From a virus, in IMG/VR virus record IMGVR_UViG_3300043465_000906, positions 1 to 26,347 of that record: a stretch of DNA of 26,347 bases; one strand, given 5' to 3'. Both the position numbers and the translations under genes were made by a program. The stretch's first letter is position 1. Each line of letters starts with the position of its first letter. Below the pieces are notes generated by a model. That model did not search any database. It was not told the DNA's origin and saw only the letters and a list, made by a program, of their open reading frames with translations. Positions 1 through 7,757 of this stretch are shown piece by piece.

Positions 1-1446
1 AGGACATGTATCATATGCTCCAGATCCACCTAGTGCAGTACTTTCTTCATTATCTTTAACTAAAGTTGCAAATAATACTCCTGTTGGTAATACAGATATA
101 CTAAATAAACTTGTAAGTACAGAACTATCTGATCCAGTATCAATTGATCTAAATGCAAACTTCCATCCATTATAAGCATTACCATCTAAACTAATTCCTG
201 CAGGTAATACTTCAACTGGAATAACTGAATCAGGTAAACCTGTTCCAGCATTATAATTCCAACTTATACCACCAGCAGCATTTGTCAATACTCCTCCATC
301 TCCTGTACAAGGCGCAACTGTAGTTATATTAAGATAACTGTTAACGCCTGTTTTAAGTGTATATTGTAATGGTAAACCAGTATCTGGATTATTAAGTGGT
401 ACTGTTACTTGTCCTCTAAAATAAATTACATTTCCAATTCTTCTACACTCAGGTCTTTTAATTGAAGATGGATCTGCTGTATTATAAAACTCAAAACCAT
501 TTAACGGCCACCATCCACTATCTTGTATCTCTGCAGATAATACTCCTGCAGTATAAGTAAGATCAATTGTGTTAGTATCTTGAACTGTTAAAGCTAATGT
601 TTGAAGATAAGTATATATATCACATATTGCAATCCAAATATTTTTAATTGCATTTGCTACTGTACTTTCTGCAGTCAATGAAGGATTATTAACCCATGAG
701 CCTGCGTAGTAGGTAGAGAATGATTGTACTGGAGAATCTCCGGCAGCTATTGAAGCTAATGAAGCATCACCATCTGCAATACATTGAGATAATACAGAAC
801 TTATTATTTGTGCAGGTGTACCTGTTGCAGACAATAAACTACAGTATCCAAGTATATCATCATTCATTAATGCATTAAGAACCTGGTCTAATGGGTAATT
901 GCCTGCTGGTAAAATACAATCAGCTGGAATACTTGGTAAAGTATAAACAGGAAGATTATCAATTTGATATTGTAAATCTACTAATGTATCATTAACTATA
1001 ACAAGTTCATTATTAATAGCAGCTATCTGATCAATTATAGTACAAACTCTATTTGCAATCATTTGAACATAATCAACTAACTGCATTGTAGTTTGTATAC
1101 CTTCAATAAAACAAGGAGCTACTGAAACTACACAATCTGGACATCCTGCTGTTTTTACTACATCTGAAGGAATACCATTAAGTTCACAAATTCTTGTGAT
1201 AAGTAATTGAATTAAACCTTTAAAATCTGTTGGTGCACAACCAGTTAAATCCAAACATGAAAGATCATAATTTGTAACATTCAACTGATCCATAATAGCA
1301 CACAGCTCTGTAGCTAGTTTAAATACAACATCAGATACTGTATCACCACTACATAAATTAATGCATGGAATATCTGGGCCCTGCCAAATAACACAGTTAC
1401 TTGAAATTGGACTACAGGGTCTATTATCTAAATTTAAAGGTTTCAT
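1..1446 (-). CDS. Cysteine-containing tail/adhesin-type virion protein, partial (runs off the left edge)
   Basis: An open frame starts at the ATG read from 1446 and stays open for 482 codons to base 1, so the C-terminus is missing. The N-terminus (MKPLNLDNRPCSPISSNC) and a CPDC motif are of a type I recall from virion proteins of environmental Bacteroidota phages. I count 19 cysteines in the visible part. Residues about 30-160 look helical, with motifs such as MDQLNVTNYDLSC. The remainder is beta-rich with many Gly, Thr and Asn residues, including a WWPLNGFEFYN stretch followed by a segment like the head domain of tail fibres. It is the last gene of the tail block, 33 bases after the 598-residue cysteine-rich gene. 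I infer a tail fibre or appendage protein; the exact role is not known. There is no signal peptide or membrane segment. Confidence 0.7.
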   Translation of the reverse strand, partial: MKPLNLDNRPCSPISSNCVIWQGPDIPCINLCSGDTVSDVVFKLATELCAIMDQLNVTNYDLSCLDLTGCAPTDFKGLIQLLITRICELNGIPSDVVKTAGCPDCVVSVAPCFIEGIQTTMQLVDYVQMIANRVCTIIDQIAAINNELVIVNDTLVDLQYQIDNLPVYTLPSIPADCILPAGNYPLDQVLNALMNDDILGYCSLLSATGTPAQIISSVLSQCIADGDASLASIAAGDSPVQSFSTYYAGSWVNNPSLTAESTVANAIKNIWIAICDIYTYLQTLALTVQDTNTIDLTYTAGVLSAEIQDSGWWPLNGFEFYNTADPSSIKRPECRRIGNVIYFRGQVTVPLNNPDTGLPLQYTLKTGVNSYLNITTVAPCTGDGGVLTNAAGGISWNYNAGTGLPDSVIPVEVLPAGISLDGNAYNGWKFAFRSIDTGSDSSVLTSLFSISVLPTGVLFATLVKDNEESTALGGSGAYDTCP

Positions 1447-1460
1447 ACTTCTACTGTTAT

Positions 1461-1475
1461 TATAATATACAAATT
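1461..1475 (-). promoter_or_regulatory. Promoter-like AT-rich motif upstream of the partial tail gene
   Basis: On the minus strand this reads AATTTGTATATTATA and ends 14 bases before the ATG at 1446. The same TTTGTATATTATA core lies before the scaffold-like gene, and related forms lie before the 564-residue gene and the gene at 22302. Recurrence at gene starts suggests a -10-type element or a conserved leader. AT-rich gaps make chance similarity possible. Confidence 0.3.
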
Positions 1476-1479
1476 ATTA

Positions 1480-3276
1480 TTAAGAATTACAAGTGTTAGA
1501 TCTACTATTACATCCACATCCACAAGTTGGAGTATTATTACAACATGTTTGAACAGGTGTACATGTATAGTTTGGATCTCTTGCTCCTTGTAAATCTGCT
1601 AGTTCTTTTTTAACAAGCCACTTTTCTCCAAGACTTGTATCAGGACAACAATTGCTTATACCATATCTTCTTTCAAGAACAGTTTTATATAAGATGTCTG
1701 CTGAGTTACATGCAAATCTCTCATACTTTTCTGTATCACATGCTGGTACAAAGTATCCAGGTCTGATAAATCTTTTAGGCAAAGGTTCAACAGGACATTC
1801 TCCATTAACACAATCTCCAAAATAAATTGGTTCTCTTGCTGTTATCCATTCTCTTACACATAACTTTTCAGATTGTGTATTAGGATCTAATCCTCCAAGA
1901 GTAACTGGGGCACCGGTGCAATCTATATATGATAATACTCCAGAAGTATTTGGCCAAGCAACAGAACATCTACAAGCAAGTTCTGCAAGACATGCTGGAC
2001 AATCAGCATAATCAACTACTACTGTAACTTCTGTAGCTATAGAAGATTGATCAAAAGTTGGAAGTTCTAAAATATTAACTTCCCAACATATATCACAGTC
2101 TTTCAGTTTTATTACATTGCCTATTTCTGCACTTAAATCTGTATAAGTATAAATAGTTGGTTCAATACCACTGCAATCTGTTAATTCATAATAAGTTCTA
2201 CTACAAGCTAAACAAGATTCAAATGATGTAATGATATTAATTACTTGTGTTGCCGGTGGCATATAGTTAATCAAATCAACAAACCAACATTCTCCACAAT
2301 CAAGTTTTACTGTTTGCCCTACATAAGCAGAGTAATCATCTAAACTATACTTAATGATAGACTGATTATTACAGTTAGTAAATTTGTATGCAACTATAGG
2401 TAGACAAGTTGGACAGTCAGCATATACTTGAAGTATTGTTACATTTACTGCGCAGTCACAAGGGTCTTCTGAAATATCAATTGTCCAACAACCATCATAA
2501 CCTTGTATTGTAACAACATTATTATTAGCATAATAACCAAGTACTGTTGTTGTATTAGATATAATTAATGTTTCTTCAGTTATACAATTAGTAAAAGTAA
2601 AACAAACCTCTGGACATACTCCGTCTACACATAGTCCAAAATTATATACAATACCATGAGTTCCTCCTGTTACAACAGGTACAATCAAAGAACAAATTGT
2701 TGTACTTCCACTAGTTACTACTAGTTCTAAGTCTTCATTTACATAAGTAATAGATGTTGGATTACCTGTAATTGAATAACAATTAAGTGCACATAAACAT
2801 TCTACATCAGGATCAGCACTTATATTTAACGCACCTTCACAATCTCCTAGATCATTTTCTACAACAAAGTAACAACTCCCATATCCAACTAATCCTGTAA
2901 ACTGACCAATGTAAGGTATTAGTGTATCACTAGTTGATACTAAAACTGGTAAATCTGGTTCACATGGATAAAGTGTATAACACTGTATCTCAACCGCACA
3001 TGGATTACATAACTCTATATTTTCACATTCATCTGCTAATGCAAAATTAGAAAATGAAGGAGTATCAGGATAATCAGAAAAACTAGTACCAATGTTAGTA
3101 ATTGTATAGCATTTATTTGGTTGAAAAATAATTCCATTTATACTTGTTATTGATCCAGTATAAACATATACTCCATTTGAAACAACACCATCTCCTATTG
3201 GAAAATTAAAATAATCCAACGCAGGTCCTAAATTAGAACAACAAGGAACAATACTATAATATGGTTTACCAGCCAT
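1480..3276 (-). CDS. Large cysteine-rich repeat protein, probable tail/adhesin structural protein
   Basis: A 598-residue protein with 50 cysteines (about 8 percent), a very high content for a cytoplasmically assembled phage protein. The middle (about residues 220-440) is built of tandem beta-rich units of some 75 residues. Each unit has the pattern YADCPxC...YxxTxC...DxSAxxGxxxKLxxCxxCW, so the CxxCW element recurs (CGECW, CDICW, GYDGCW). The C-terminal part contains RRYGISNCCPD and WLVKKELADLQ and ends in a CGCGCNSRSNTCNS tail. I recall similar repeats and tails from virion proteins of large environmental Bacteroidota phages. It sits between a small CxxC protein and the partial tail gene, which supports a tail or appendage role. 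The cysteines could bind metal or form disulphides after release. Function is inferred, not shown. Confidence 0.7.
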   Translation of the reverse strand: MAGKPYYSIVPCCSNLGPALDYFNFPIGDGVVSNGVYVYTGSITSINGIIFQPNKCYTITNIGTSFSDYPDTPSFSNFALADECENIELCNPCAVEIQCYTLYPCEPDLPVLVSTSDTLIPYIGQFTGLVGYGSCYFVVENDLGDCEGALNISADPDVECLCALNCYSITGNPTSITYVNEDLELVVTSGSTTICSLIVPVVTGGTHGIVYNFGLCVDGVCPEVCFTFTNCITEETLIISNTTTVLGYYANNNVVTIQGYDGCWTIDISEDPCDCAVNVTILQVYADCPTCLPIVAYKFTNCNNQSIIKYSLDDYSAYVGQTVKLDCGECWFVDLINYMPPATQVINIITSFESCLACSRTYYELTDCSGIEPTIYTYTDLSAEIGNVIKLKDCDICWEVNILELPTFDQSSIATEVTVVVDYADCPACLAELACRCSVAWPNTSGVLSYIDCTGAPVTLGGLDPNTQSEKLCVREWITAREPIYFGDCVNGECPVEPLPKRFIRPGYFVPACDTEKYERFACNSADILYKTVLERRYGISNCCPDTSLGEKWLVKKELADLQGARDPNYTCTPVQTCCNNTPTCGCGCNSRSNTCNS

Positions 3277-3282
3277 TGCTTT

Positions 3283-3522
3283 TTATTTTGTGAACTTACC
3301 TAAGTTCTTATATCTTTCTCTTCCCCATACATCTAATGATACAGGTGCTTTTCCTTCAATTGTTACAGGAGCTTTTCTTGCTTGTTTTATAACAGGTACT
3401 GGAGCTTTACTTGCTCCTGCTGTTTTTCCTAGACAGCTAGTGCATCCTTGAGATCCGTTTGGTAATGTTCTTTTCTGACATGAGCATGTCATTGCACTAC
3501 CACAGTTTGAACATTTTGCCAT
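3283..3522 (-). CDS. Small zinc-ribbon-like protein with KAPV repeats
   Basis: A 79-residue basic protein. The first 30 residues hold C4xxC7, C13xC15 and C27xxC30, a spacing suited to metal binding. The middle has three KAPV repeats (starting at residues 39, 50 and 58), giving a proline-rich, probably extended linker. The tail LDVWGRERYKNLGKF is basic and aromatic. The opening MAKCxxCG is shared with the 114-residue basic protein at 7401-7745, so the two may have a common origin or be bound in the same way. The gene is only 6 bases upstream of the 598-residue cysteine-rich gene. Function is unknown; a minor virion component or assembly factor for the cysteine-rich proteins would fit the position. 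Confidence 0.6.
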   Translation of the reverse strand: MAKCSNCGSAMTCSCQKRTLPNGSQGCTSCLGKTAGASKAPVPVIKQARKAPVTIEGKAPVSLDVWGRERYKNLGKFTK

Positions 3523-3543
3523 AATTTATTGGTTTTTAATTAG

Positions 3544-4110
3544 TTAACAATTTGTACAAGTCATCTTATTCAAAAGCTTAAGGGCATAATTATATAAGCT
3601 CATTCCCTTTTGAGGCTCATGACAAAATTCTACTTTAGATATTGCAGCATCAAGATACATCTTTATGAAACGCAACTCTTCAAGTTTTTGTTTTATTATT
3701 AATGGTGGATCACATGCATTTGCATCAACACTACAAAGTACATTGTAATATTTATTCATTGCTTGTGTGATTCTCATATGGTTATACTCTACATATACTT
3801 GGTCATTAGGAGATACACTGTATTTGATTATGTAAATCCCATCTGGAATATCCACATACTGTGTACCACAATTTGTAGTTTGTAGTTGTAAATCACATGC
3901 TGTTAAAGTAATATGTCCACTATTAACAAAATCAGTCATTACAGCTCCCTCAATCTGATTTGAATAGCCAAATCCTGGTACTGTTATATTAAGAGTAGGA
4001 CAAGTAACTGGGATTAAAGGATTCACTGCATAAACACTTGTATCAAAAATCTTTAATACACATGAGTTCATTACAAAAGGAACCTCTAAGCTTAAGACAT
4101 GATTTGCCAT
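3544..4110 (-). CDS. Unknown structural-module protein, beta-rich N-terminus and helical C-terminus
   Basis: A 188-residue protein that I do not recognise with certainty. Residues 1-115 alternate hydrophobic and polar residues as in a beta sandwich (for example VLSLEVPFVMNSCVLKIFD and GIYIIKYSVSPNDQVYVEY). Residues about 130-188 look helical (KLEELRFIKMYLDAAISK), and the chain ends in CTNC. It contains 9 cysteines, in keeping with its cysteine-rich neighbours. The gene follows the 564-residue protein gene and its terminator, and lies 21 bases upstream of the zinc-ribbon-like gene. A connector, tail-completion or fibre-attachment role is possible. There is no signal peptide or membrane segment. 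Confidence 0.6.
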   Translation of the reverse strand: MANHVLSLEVPFVMNSCVLKIFDTSVYAVNPLIPVTCPTLNITVPGFGYSNQIEGAVMTDFVNSGHITLTACDLQLQTTNCGTQYVDIPDGIYIIKYSVSPNDQVYVEYNHMRITQAMNKYYNVLCSVDANACDPPLIIKQKLEELRFIKMYLDAAISKVEFCHEPQKGMSLYNYALKLLNKMTCTNC

Positions 4111-4121
4111 AATTTTATATT

Positions 4122-4155
4122 AAAAAAAGGGGAGGAGTATGAAACTCAGCTCCCC
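4122..4155 (-). terminator. Intrinsic terminator after the 564-residue structural gene
   Basis: Read on the minus strand, GGGGAG-CT-GAGT / ACTC-CTCCCC forms a stem of 10 pairs with a 2-base bulge and the loop TTCAT. Seven T follow at once. It lies about 40 bases past the stop of the 564-residue gene. It closely resembles the terminator after the capsid gene in having a GGGG-led stem and a T7 tail. Confidence 0.85.
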
Positions 4156-4195
4156 TTTCTAGTTATTAATTAGAATTAATTAAATACCTAAGACA

Positions 4196-5890
4196 TTATA
4201 ATTGTCCACCTGGACGTGGACCTGGTCTAAAACCTCTTGGAGGTAGTGGAGGAAATATAATTGGAACAATACATTCTGTTTCACATGTAAAGTTATCAAA
4301 TTCACAAACACCACATGCAGTTAACCATTCAGTAGTAACATCATTAAACTCAGACAGACCAGTATTATCTGTTGCAACAACTTGCAATAAGTATTGATCA
4401 TTATCAAATGTACTTGATGGGTTGTTGAAACGTGGAACACTATGTTGTAAACATGATTGGAAGTACAAACCATTACGGTTAATTGAAGCAATGATTTGGT
4501 TTCCTTGAGTAATTTCACGGATACGTAAATCAGAATGTAAGAAGTTTTGTCTGTATGCTTCTGACAATGTTAAGTCACGTACAATTGTTTCACCAAGTCC
4601 ATTAGCTTGAGTACCTAAACACTCATGAACTACACAAATTCCATCAAATGTACATGGATCACCATTTAAGTCAACCTCTGATGCATAAAGTTTAACTGGT
4701 TCAACTTCATAGAAGTCAGTTAATTGGAATGTACAATCACCAAACTTAGTATCAACATAAGCACCATTTAATATCATACCTGCACATGCACCATCAATAT
4801 ATCCTGGAGATACATAGTTATCCCAAGTATCACCACCTAAAGCAACTAAGTCAGCAGCAGAAGTTCCTGGAGCATACCAAAGAACACCAGTCTGATCTTG
4901 TACAATAATTTGTACAAAAGGATTTACTACTGGGTAACGTAAGATTGCATCAGCCCATTTGATAAATACTTCAGTTGAGTCAACCGGAGTTGGTGCAATT
5001 GAACCTTCTGGACAACATCCTGTATATGCATCAGCAATATAGTATGCATTGTGATTCAAGTAACGTAAAGCAGGAGAACCTTTGATATCAATACGTAATG
5101 AGTAAGTCTCACCACATAAGAATTCTTTACAACATGAAACACCACCTGAACCTGTAATTGGATCTACATTAGCTGTAGTAACGTCAGTTACAGTAATTTC
5201 TGCAAGACCATCACCACCACCTGTAAGAGTAATTACATCAGCAGGAGGAATACCAGAACCATCACTATATCCTTTTCCAGGATTAATAATTGTAACAGAT
5301 GTAACTGCGCCACCCACTCCAGTGCCACTTATTTGAACTACAATTCCAATACCAGCTCCTGTAGTAGTTGTTGCTGTAATAACTTCACCTAATACATATC
5401 CAGAACCATCATTAGCAGGAACTACAGCAGCAGCAAGTACACCACCACCTGCAGTCCAGAATGTAGAACCAACATGAAGTACTTCATTTTGAGGTTCACA
5501 TGGATCTACTGTGTAGAAACGTGATACATACTTAGGATTGATCATCTTAGACTTGTTAGTCTCAGTGTATCCACCATGGAAAGGACCAATTTTGTCATTA
5601 GTATAAATTGCAGAACCTGCAAGTATTACATTACAACAATTGTCAGGAATAACTGACAAGTTAGTTTTTGGATTAAAATATCCAATATACCCACTGTAGA
5701 AAGCACCAAAAATATTTTCTGCTTGAGCAGATAATGAATTTAATGCATAAGTTGGTAAACCAGTAGTAGTTAAAAATCCATCAACTGTAACTGCTGGAGC
5801 AACTGTGCCATCAAGCAAAGTTACAGTTGTTGTTAAAGACTCTCCTGTTGCAAGGAATGTCTTTCTAAACGCGTGATTAAAATAAGCCAT
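4196..5890 (-). CDS. Probable abundant structural protein (564 residues) with an inserted GxGY beta domain
   Basis: I do not recognise the family well enough to name it. Three things suggest a major virion component such as a tail tube, tail sheath or decoration protein. Its arginines are mostly CGT codons, as in the capsid gene and unlike the AGA used by neighbours. It has its own strong terminator 41 bases downstream. It sits between neck-type genes and tail genes. Residues about 158-238 form a separable glycine-rich module of two similar halves (NDGSGYVLGEVIT and NPGKGYSDGSGIPPADVIT, the second followed by GGGDG), a type known as an add-on domain in environmental phage virion proteins. Cysteine pairs occur at CC85-86, CC253-254 and CC292-293. 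The C-terminus is proline-rich (PPLPPRGFRPGPRPGGQL). No sheath-type or Ig-type signature was found to decide its identity. Confidence 0.65.
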   Translation of the reverse strand: MAYFNHAFRKTFLATGESLTTTVTLLDGTVAPAVTVDGFLTTTGLPTYALNSLSAQAENIFGAFYSGYIGYFNPKTNLSVIPDNCCNVILAGSAIYTNDKIGPFHGGYTETNKSKMINPKYVSRFYTVDPCEPQNEVLHVGSTFWTAGGGVLAAAVVPANDGSGYVLGEVITATTTTGAGIGIVVQISGTGVGGAVTSVTIINPGKGYSDGSGIPPADVITLTGGGDGLAEITVTDVTTANVDPITGSGGVSCCKEFLCGETYSLRIDIKGSPALRYLNHNAYYIADAYTGCCPEGSIAPTPVDSTEVFIKWADAILRYPVVNPFVQIIVQDQTGVLWYAPGTSAADLVALGGDTWDNYVSPGYIDGACAGMILNGAYVDTKFGDCTFQLTDFYEVEPVKLYASEVDLNGDPCTFDGICVVHECLGTQANGLGETIVRDLTLSEAYRQNFLHSDLRIREITQGNQIIASINRNGLYFQSCLQHSVPRFNNPSSTFDNDQYLLQVVATDNTGLSEFNDVTTEWLTACGVCEFDNFTCETECIVPIIFPPLPPRGFRPGPRPGGQL

Positions 5891-5919
5891 TTTTTCTTTT
5901 TTTTAATTTATAAACAATA

Positions 5920-5934
5920 CTATAATATAATAAA
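5920..5934 (-). promoter_or_regulatory. Promoter-like AT-rich motif upstream of the 564-residue gene
   Basis: The minus strand reads TTTATTATATTATAG, ending 29 bases before the ATG at 5890. It shares TATATTATAG with the motif before the scaffold-like gene. The following leader is A-rich (AAAAAAAAGAAAAA) with no Shine-Dalgarno sequence. A dedicated promoter would fit a short transcript ending at the terminator near 4122. Confidence 0.3.
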
Positions 5935-5953
5935 ACTTTTTGAAACTTCCAAA

Positions 5954-6466
5954 TTATTTTAAGAAAAGTAATTTGTATTTTGTAGAATTAATAGAATCTT
6001 TTATAAGATCTAAATTATTTACTATTTCTGAGTATGGCATTTTACCTTGTAGTTTAGTTACCATAGCATAGATATCTCTTAGGTAAGCAACACCATCTGC
6101 AACTGTGTCAAGTGTTCTTGGTGCTACATCTTTACACTGAAGTATTTTTTCAGATACTCCTTGGTAACCTTCCATAAGAGTATCTACAAAATCAGGTAAT
6201 ACATCATAAAATTTATTAAGAGCTTTATGAGCAGCATATGATCCTTCTCCTGTTACTTTAAGGTGTAATTTATGAAAACTATTTCTTGCATTCATTAATT
6301 CCATTGCACAAGCTGCTACCATTGTATCTAAAGAACTTCCACCAACTCCTGAATCTGGAGTAGGTTCAGGTTTAGCTGGTTCTGACTTAGGCACTATTGG
6401 TAATGATTGAGGTCTACTAATATTTGCTGACTCAGGATTTCTTTTTAACATTCTAGGTTTTTCCAT
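5954..6466 (-). CDS. Dps/ferritin-like protein (DUF5856-type) in the virion module
   Basis: A 170-residue protein. Residues 1-45 are a Pro- and Lys-rich flexible tail and the rest is helical. The segment from L67 to G103 follows the Dps ferroxidase site exactly in spacing: H68-x11-H80-x14-D95-x3-E99, with G73 five residues after the first His as in the Dps HWxxxG motif. Residue 84, normally Asp in Dps, is Asn here. The wording HKAL...FVDTLMEGYQG matches a phage and giant-virus family I recall as DUF5856. If active it would oxidise or store iron, or bind DNA as Dps does. It may instead be a structural helical bundle. It lies between the candidate neck protein gene (5 bases away) and the 564-residue structural gene. 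The fold call is fairly sure; activity is unknown. Confidence 0.7.
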   Translation of the reverse strand: MEKPRMLKRNPESANISRPQSLPIVPKSEPAKPEPTPDSGVGGSSLDTMVAACAMELMNARNSFHKLHLKVTGEGSYAAHKALNKFYDVLPDFVDTLMEGYQGVSEKILQCKDVAPRTLDTVADGVAYLRDIYAMVTKLQGKMPYSEIVNNLDLIKDSINSTKYKLLFLK

Positions 6467-6471
6467 TATTT

Positions 6472-7170
6472 TTAGTTGTTACGTTCAGCAGTTTCTGTTC
6501 CTCTAGAAAATTGGTTTCCTGATTCAATATCTCCGGCCAGAATAGCCACAGCCTCATCAATTATTACTTCAATTATATCATCTTTAAATTCACAGTTTAC
6601 TTCTACAGTAGAAGCAAGTCCAGTATATGGATCTACACAACCTTGTACTTGAATTTTAATTGGCTGTCTATAGTAAATAAGATCAGCTGTTCCAACTTCA
6701 AAATCTCCATTAGTGTAGATGTTTACTCCATTGCCTTTTAATGTTGCAAAAGTTTCTGCCCATTCAAAGTTAGGCTGCTTTGCTTTATCTCTAAGAAGCT
6801 GATTAAGATTTCCCTCTTCTGCTAAGTATACAGTCATACGTCTTTTATCACAACAACCTTTTTTAGCAAAAACATCAACTCTCTTCCATTGTAAATAGTC
6901 TGCTGGTATATTCCCCCGGAAATAATACTCCTTATTGATCAAGCCTAAACCATTAGTAACAAGTAATACTTGGAGATCATCCTTTCTTCTTGTAGACTGT
7001 TCATCACCCTCTCTCACAGGATTAATCCCATGAAGCTGTCTTCTAGCCCACTCTACCTGAGCTTTATTAAAGGACTCAACAATTTGCCAGCATTCTATGT
7101 TGTCATAGTCTTGACTGTCAAGCTTATTAAGCCTTTGCTTCATCTTAACGGTTATAACACTGTTATTCAT
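6472..7170 (-). CDS. Candidate neck/ring (head-tail connector) structural protein
   Basis: A 232-residue soluble protein. Its opening, MKQRLNKLDSQDYDNIECW, followed by a helix with NKAQVEWARRQL, resembles the start of ring or tail-stabilisation proteins I recall from Bacteroidota phages (KLNKxDSQxYxNL...WxLNEAQ). After this helical N-terminus comes a mixed alpha/beta part with YYFRGNIPADYLQWKRV and a basic, cysteine-containing CCDKRR. The C-terminal half ends with a helix (DDIIEVIIDEAVAILAG) of the kind found in connector subunits. It is placed between the basic small-protein cluster and the Dps-like gene. Assignment rests on N-terminal pattern memory and position, so it is moderate. Confidence 0.5.
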   Translation of the reverse strand: MNNSVITVKMKQRLNKLDSQDYDNIECWQIVESFNKAQVEWARRQLHGINPVREGDEQSTRRKDDLQVLLVTNGLGLINKEYYFRGNIPADYLQWKRVDVFAKKGCCDKRRMTVYLAEEGNLNQLLRDKAKQPNFEWAETFATLKGNGVNIYTNGDFEVGTADLIYYRQPIKIQVQGCVDPYTGLASTVEVNCEFKDDIIEVIIDEAVAILAGDIESGNQFSRGTETAERNN

Positions 7171-7173
7171 ATC

Positions 7174-7398
7174 TTAGTTTCCTTTTCTTGCTTTAGCCAT
7201 TGCTTTAAAAGTTTTGGCTAATGCTTTACGTTTTGGTGTACAAGTTGGTTTTGACATGGGAGTGCAAAAACCTTTATGTTTTGGATTAACAGCATCCTGT
7301 ATCCAGTTCTTATCTTTTACAGCACCACCTTTTTTATACTGGTTTGTTCCACGGTTTGTCTTAATTATTTGACTAAGACTAGTATCTCCAGTTGCCAT
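7174..7398 (-). CDS. Small basic WIQ-motif protein with a GG-ended N-terminal segment
   Basis: A 74-residue Lys-rich protein. Residues 1-25 (ending in YKKGG) form an extra N-terminal segment. Residues 26-74 hold the core WIQDAVNPKHKG, the CTPMSKPTC element and a basic tail (KRKALAKTFKAMAK). The core is 36 of 38 identical to the 49-residue protein at 8527-8676, which lacks the GG-ended segment, so the segment may be a removable pro-peptide or a separate linker. The WIQxA start followed by a basic region recalls small proteins common in environmental phages. It is in the cluster of basic proteins downstream of the capsid gene and probably enters the head or binds DNA; that role is inferred. Confidence 0.65.
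   Translation of the reverse strand: MATGDTSLSQIIKTNRGTNQYKKGGAVKDKNWIQDAVNPKHKGFCTPMSKPTCTPKRKALAKTFKAMAKARKGN
7196..7305 (-). repeat. Copy 1 of a 110-base direct repeat (WIQ-core gene duplication)
   Basis: This stretch encodes the WIQ...MAKA core of the 74-residue protein. It is closely similar in DNA to 8540-8649, with the part coding the C-terminus nearly identical (gccattgctttaaaagtttt in both). It marks an intragenomic duplication separated by about 1.3 kb. Confidence 0.8.
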
Positions 7399-7400
7399 AA

Positions 7401-7745
7401 CTATTTCTTTTTAAGGGAACCGCCTAGTTTTTTAATAACTCCACGGCCTTTAAGAATATCAGCTTTAGTAACTTTACCATCTTTGTTTAAATCTGGAAAA
7501 CCACCTTTAGCCATTTTACGTGCCATTACACATCTTCCATTTTCATCTCTAACCATACCACCTTTACAAGAAGATTGTACTGCACGGTTAGGAGCAAATG
7601 CTACTGACCCACCTTTTTTAAGCATGCGTCCTTCATCAGTACGTGGGTTATTACCATACTTAGGCATTCCAACAATTTCTGCTGATCCACCTTTTTGCAT
7701 TTTCTTCATTTTTGTGGTACCCCCACATTGCATACATTTTGCCAT
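7401..7745 (-). CDS. Small basic multi-GG protein with an EF-hand/dockerin-like loop
   Basis: A 114-residue protein made of short modules separated by Gly-Gly. It opens with MAKCMQCGG (a CxxC start like the 79-residue protein). GG pairs follow at 19-20 (MQKGG), 45-46 (LKKGG), 62-63 (CKGG), 81-82 (MAKGG) and 108-109. After GG82 comes FPDLNKDGKVTKADILKGRG, whose D85-x-N87-x-D89-G90-x-x-T93-x-x-D96 pattern is a full 12-residue EF-hand/dockerin-type calcium loop. The FPDLxxDGKVTxADILxGRG string is one I recall from environmental phage proteins. It lies 2 bases upstream of the WIQ gene. It is likely a virion or DNA-associated basic protein; calcium binding and processing are inferences. Confidence 0.65.
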   Translation of the reverse strand: MAKCMQCGGTTKMKKMQKGGSAEIVGMPKYGNNPRTDEGRMLKKGGSVAFAPNRAVQSSCKGGMVRDENGRCVMARKMAKGGFPDLNKDGKVTKADILKGRGVIKKLGGSLKKK

Positions 7746-7757
7746 GATATATAGTTT

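Noticed and set aside
4321-4518. 65-codon minus-strand frame inside the 564-residue gene
   Set aside because: Out of frame with a clearly expressed gene, no recognisable protein features.
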